A DNA stretch of 19,787 nt, from the NCBI GenBank assembly GCA_900751665.1, contig CAADSV010000094.1:1-19787 (forward strand). Reading direction: 5' to 3'. Position 1 is the stretch's first letter. The number at the start of each line of letters is the position of its first letter. The stretch comes from an uncultured Collinsella sp. GTDB taxonomy: Bacteria; Actinomycetota; Coriobacteriia; Coriobacteriales; Coriobacteriaceae. The translations under genes were made by a program, and so were the position numbers. This document shows, in pieces, positions 17,207 through 19,787 of this stretch. The notes beneath the pieces are model-generated. The model saw nothing but the letters and a program-made list of their open reading frames with translations, ran no database searches and had not been told where the DNA came from.

Positions 17207-17343
17207 GGCCCCGGGAGAGCGGGGACACCGGCTTAGGTTTATCGCGAGTTCCGCACGAACAGGAGGCCACTTAATGTGGCCTCCGTCGTGAGCAGGACTG
17301 TAGAGCAGGAAACCTAAGCCGGTGTCCCCGCTCTCCCGGGGCC
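17207..17343. repeat. Perfect 34-bp inverted repeat, 137-bp hairpin element
   Basis: Arms 17207-17240 and 17310-17343 are complementary at all 34 positions, separated by 69 nt. The centre holds a second perfect stem, GGAGGCCAC (17262-17270) with GTGGCCTCC (17276-17284). Partial pairing between (GCACGA against TCGTGAGC) lets the whole element fold as one long hairpin. The right end lies 8 nt past the stop of the Toprim gene. There is no T-run on either side, so it is not a standard terminator, and no target-site duplication is visible. Candidates are a non-autonomous palindromic repeat or a transcript 3'-end protector. Confidence 0.9.
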
Positions 17344-17351
17344 GGCGGAAT

Positions 17352-19535
17352 TTAGTTATTCAGCATGCGGTCGAAGCTTCCCGAGTCGCCATCCCGATAG
17401 TCTGCGGTCATCAGAATCTCCTGCGGAATGCGCCCGCCTTCACGTAGCACGTTGCGGAACTGCACGCGCGTAACCATGGGCAGATCCTTGATCGTCGCCG
17501 CCAGGTTCTGCGGCACGCCCTGGTTGGCAGCCGCGGGCTCGCACTCGCCGCCGGCCTTCACGCGACGCTTATGCTCGGCGAGCATGGCACGGTACATGCC
17601 GGCATGCAGGCGAATCTCAACCACATTGGCATTGCGAGCCTGCTCGACAATGCGCGCGCCCTCGCGATCGATATCGCCTACGTAGTAGACGTAGTTAAAG
17701 CGATAGCCAATCTCAGCCAGATAATCGTCCAGGGCATGCGAGACGCTCGCCTTGCATCCGCCGCCAAAAATCACGCCGCCCACCTTGATGCCAAAGAGCT
17801 TGGCGTGCTTGCGGCCACGCAGCAGCTTGACGATCTCGTCGTAGGTGTCCAGGTTCTCGACCATAATGAACGGCTTGTCGGCGCCCAGCGTAAAGAAGCC
17901 CGTAAAGTGCACGGGGCGATTGGGGGCGACCTTGATCGCCTGCATGCTGATGCCCTTTTCGGTCATACGCCTGATCAAGCGCTCACCGTGCTTGCCGTCA
18001 AAAGCCTTCTCGTCGTTAAAGATCTGGTAGGCACGCTGGCGGCGCGAGGCAACCGGCGTATCGGCACCTCGGTTCTGCTCGATCCAAGCCTGGATGATTG
18101 CGATTTCCTCGGCAATCTTGCGGTTGGACATCTCGTTGTGCTGAGTGCGCTGCGGAGCCTTTTTGCCGTCCTTGCCCTCGACCTTTACGATCTGTGTCTG
18201 CTGCTCCTTGATCTTAGAGAGCGCCGTGGGCGTAGGGACAACTTTGAGCAGCTGCCTGCCTAAAACGCGGGCAAGGGCAAACGCCGAGGCCTCGCCGTGA
18301 ACGGCCGACTTGGGCTGCTGGGCAGCAGTATCTGCTGCGGCAGACTCCGGCTTCCTCTGAGACTTGCGCTCAGAATCGCCTTGGGAATTGCGCTCGCGCT
18401 TCGGCATAGACGCCTGCTTCTGCGGACGAACGGACTTGCTCTCCTTCGCCGGCTGGCGCTTAGGCTGCCCCGAAGAAACCTCGGCCTTCGCATCCTCGTT
18501 CTGCGGCGTGGTCTTCTCGGCCGCAGTCTCGGCATGGGAACTGCGGCCCCCACGATGGCGACGGCGGCGAGGCTTGCTCGACGCGCCCTGCTCCGTCTGC
18601 TCATCAGTAGGCTGCTGGCCCTTGGCCTCGGCATCAACCTCAAGCTGCGGCTCAACAGGCTTTTGCTCGCGAGCCACCGGCTCAACGGCCTTCTCGTCCT
18701 TCTCGCCCTGAGTGGTCGAAGCCGGTTCGCTCTTCTCCTGACGCCTTACGGGATACGCGCGCCCTGCAAAACCACGTCCGGGACGGCATGAACCCGGAGC
18801 CTTCTTGGCAGACTCCTCAACATCGTCTGCAACCTCAGAAGACTCTTCAACCTCACGCGCGGCATCCTGCTGTGCAGCCTTAAAGTGAGCACCGCGACGG
18901 CGCTTGGGCTCTTGGGCCTCCACGGGCTTTTGCTCCTTCGTGGGCTTCTGCGACTCGGCAGCAGCCTCGGTCTCAACAGCCTCGGCATCCGTCTCGCCCT
19001 TTTGAGCAACGGCGCGACGGAAGCGCTCCTGCTGGGCGCGGCGCTGTGCATCGCGCTTGCCGCCCCCGCCAAAACCGCCGCGTCCTGCCTTGGCCGTAAA
19101 GGCACGCACAACGTTCTCATCGAGCAACTCATCGGTATCGACATGCTCACGCGGAGCAGCTTCTTCCACAGCAGGCACGTCAGCGGAATCCTCGACGACA
19201 AAACCCTCGACGGACTCGGCAGGCTGCTCCTGGGCATCGCGGATCTCGGCATTGATGGTATAGAACGCCGGGCGCCCGTTAATGCCGCTACCCTCGATCT
19301 TGGTCACGATCTTTGCCGCGATAAGCTCATCGCGCATCGCCTTGGTGTCGCACTCCTTATCGACGGAGCGGAAAATCTGCGCCAGCGCACTCGACTTAAT
19401 CTTGAGCGCCTTGCGGCAGAGCAGGTCGTAGGCAACCAGCTTGGCGCGCTCAGCAGAAAGCGACGTCTGGCTGCTCAGGCGCTCAGCCAAAGCATCGACA
19501 TTGTTTTGATTATCGGAATATACCGTCTTGGCCAC
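17352..19535 (-). CDS. Large protein with a C-terminal Toprim domain resembling JetD/DUF2220 and a long low-complexity middle
   Basis: 727 residues from GTG 19535, chosen because AAAGGGG ends 5 nt upstream; an in-frame ATG at 19559 would place that site inside the gene. Residues about 10-95 are a compact helical N-terminus ending in a winged-helix-like GINGRPAFYTIN. Residues about 100-410 are low complexity, rich in A, E, K, P, Q and R with basic RRRRHRGGR patches and several glycines, and are probably disordered. Residues about 490-690 hold RRQRAYQIFNDEKAFDG, IMVENLDTYDEI (E560), FGGGCKAS (591 on) and YYVGDIDREGARIVEQA (D621, D623). These match the E, GGG and DxD Toprim pattern and the order of motifs in JetD, the nuclease of Wadjet plasmid defence. 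Family assignment is by motif recognition. No jetA, jetB or jetC lies in the window. A perfect inverted repeat lies just past the stop. Confidence 0.85.
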   Translation of the reverse strand: MAKTVYSDNQNNVDALAERLSSQTSLSAERAKLVAYDLLCRKALKIKSSALAQIFRSVDKECDTKAMRDELIAAKIVTKIEGSGINGRPAFYTINAEIRDAQEQPAESVEGFVVEDSADVPAVEEAAPREHVDTDELLDENVVRAFTAKAGRGGFGGGGKRDAQRRAQQERFRRAVAQKGETDAEAVETEAAAESQKPTKEQKPVEAQEPKRRRGAHFKAAQQDAAREVEESSEVADDVEESAKKAPGSCRPGRGFAGRAYPVRRQEKSEPASTTQGEKDEKAVEPVAREQKPVEPQLEVDAEAKGQQPTDEQTEQGASSKPRRRRHRGGRSSHAETAAEKTTPQNEDAKAEVSSGQPKRQPAKESKSVRPQKQASMPKRERNSQGDSERKSQRKPESAAADTAAQQPKSAVHGEASAFALARVLGRQLLKVVPTPTALSKIKEQQTQIVKVEGKDGKKAPQRTQHNEMSNRKIAEEIAIIQAWIEQNRGADTPVASRRQRAYQIFNDEKAFDGKHGERLIRRMTEKGISMQAIKVAPNRPVHFTGFFTLGADKPFIMVENLDTYDEIVKLLRGRKHAKLFGIKVGGVIFGGGCKASVSHALDDYLAEIGYRFNYVYYVGDIDREGARIVEQARNANVVEIRLHAGMYRAMLAEHKRRVKAGGECEPAAANQGVPQNLAATIKDLPMVTRVQFRNVLREGGRIPQEILMTADYRDGDSGSFDRMLNN

Positions 19536-19580
19536 GGGGCCCCTTTCATATGTACACATATACGTCTATATGGTACAACG
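19536..19580 (-). promoter_or_regulatory. Leader and ribosome-binding site of the Toprim gene
   Basis: On the minus strand AAAGGGG (19546-19540) precedes the GTG start. GTACATATG (19555-19547) is identical to the copies at the coiled-coil gene (738-746 and 793-801). Overlapping TATA-like stretches make the -10 ambiguous: TACCAT, with TTGCGT 18 nt upstream, is one option. Confidence 0.4.
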
Positions 19581-19637
19581 CACGCCCTTATCCACGCAAA
19601 ACATCTGCGAGAACACTCGAGCGTCACCCGCTTTCGC

Positions 19638-19680
19638 ATGAAAAAAAGACCGAGTCCGCGTCGTTGCGGACCCGGTCTTT
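19638..19680 (-). terminator. Terminator of the right-edge gene
   Basis: AAAGACCGAGTCCGC (19645-19659) and GCGGACCCGGTCTTT (19666-19680) form a 15-bp stem (one mismatch or wobble) with a 6-nt loop. On the minus strand it ends in seven T residues, so it terminates the gene ending at 19720. Confidence 0.88.
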
Positions 19681-19719
19681 CCGAGTCATATGGATGAGAG
19701 ATTCAACCCGTCCGACCGA

Positions 19720-19787
19720 CTAGGCCTCGACGGCCTCGGCGCCGGCAGGAGCCCCCAGGGCCGGGGGGGCACCAGCACGATGACCCA
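19720..19787 (-). CDS. C-terminal tail of an unidentified gene (partial)
   Basis: On the minus strand a frame with G or C at most third positions ends at TAG (19722-19720), giving a tail GHRAGAPPALGAPAGAEAVEA. The strong terminator 40 nt downstream supports a gene ending here. Only about 22 codons are visible. Ala/Pro/Glu-rich tails of this kind are common on ribosomal and other abundant proteins, but I cannot name the product. Confidence 0.55.
   Translation of the reverse strand, partial: GHRAGAPPALGAPAGAEAVEA

Noticed and set aside
16428..17270. Protein-coding frames across the tRNA-Gln region (both strands)
   Set aside because: Peptides such as GTEGFEPPTAG and GGIRTR are well-known false translations of tRNA sequence, and the frames overlap a tRNA, a terminator and a confirmed gene.

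Overview
The window looks like chromosome of a gut Coriobacteriia (Actinomycetota), most like Collinsella. This is inferred from the high GC content, the codon use, the mix of Tat-type signal peptides with low-GC-style sugar genes, and the general gene content. No taxonomic marker gene lies in the window, so the genus is a judgement.

Layout. 1-740 (-): start of a secreted coiled-coil peptidoglycan-hydrolase-type protein, cut by the window edge. 1007-2068 (+): UDP-glucose 4-epimerase. 2288-3793 and 3922-6189 (+): 4-alpha-glucanotransferase and alpha-glucan phosphorylase, the classical pair for breaking down maltodextrin or glycogen in the cytoplasm. 6250-6530: a gene-free stretch with six regularly spaced, alternately inverted copies of a 15-nt motif. 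6643-11008 (-): a complete carbohydrate ABC importer operon (Tat lipoprotein binding protein, two permeases, ATPase) with hairpins between cistrons. 11315-12034 (-): a GntR/UTRA repressor. 12262-14712 (+), divergent from it: a PTS EIIC-EIIB permease fused to a complete HAD phosphatase. 14838-15851 (+): polyprenyl diphosphate synthase. 15990-16895 (+): a protein with two peptidoglycan-binding domains. 16934-17008: tRNA-Gln(TTG). 17054-17351: a gene-free stretch with an inverted T-arm copy and a perfect 34-bp inverted repeat. 17352-19535 (-): a large protein whose C-terminus resembles the JetD/DUF2220 Toprim family. 19720-19787 (-): the tail of another gene.

How the parts fit. A 12-bp palindrome close to TTGTTTAAACAA occurs upstream of malQ, twice upstream of the ABC operon and twice in the GntR/PTS intergenic region. 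This suggests one sugar regulon under the UTRA repressor. The ABC system and the PTS-HAD fusion would supply free or transiently phosphorylated oligosaccharide or sugar, MalQ and GlgP would convert alpha-glucans to glucose and glucose-1-phosphate, and GalE connects UDP-glucose and UDP-galactose.

The most unusual items are the PTS-HAD fusion, the orphan JetD-like Toprim protein with about 300 low-complexity residues, the 34-bp perfect inverted repeat at its 3' end, and the alternating 15-mer array.
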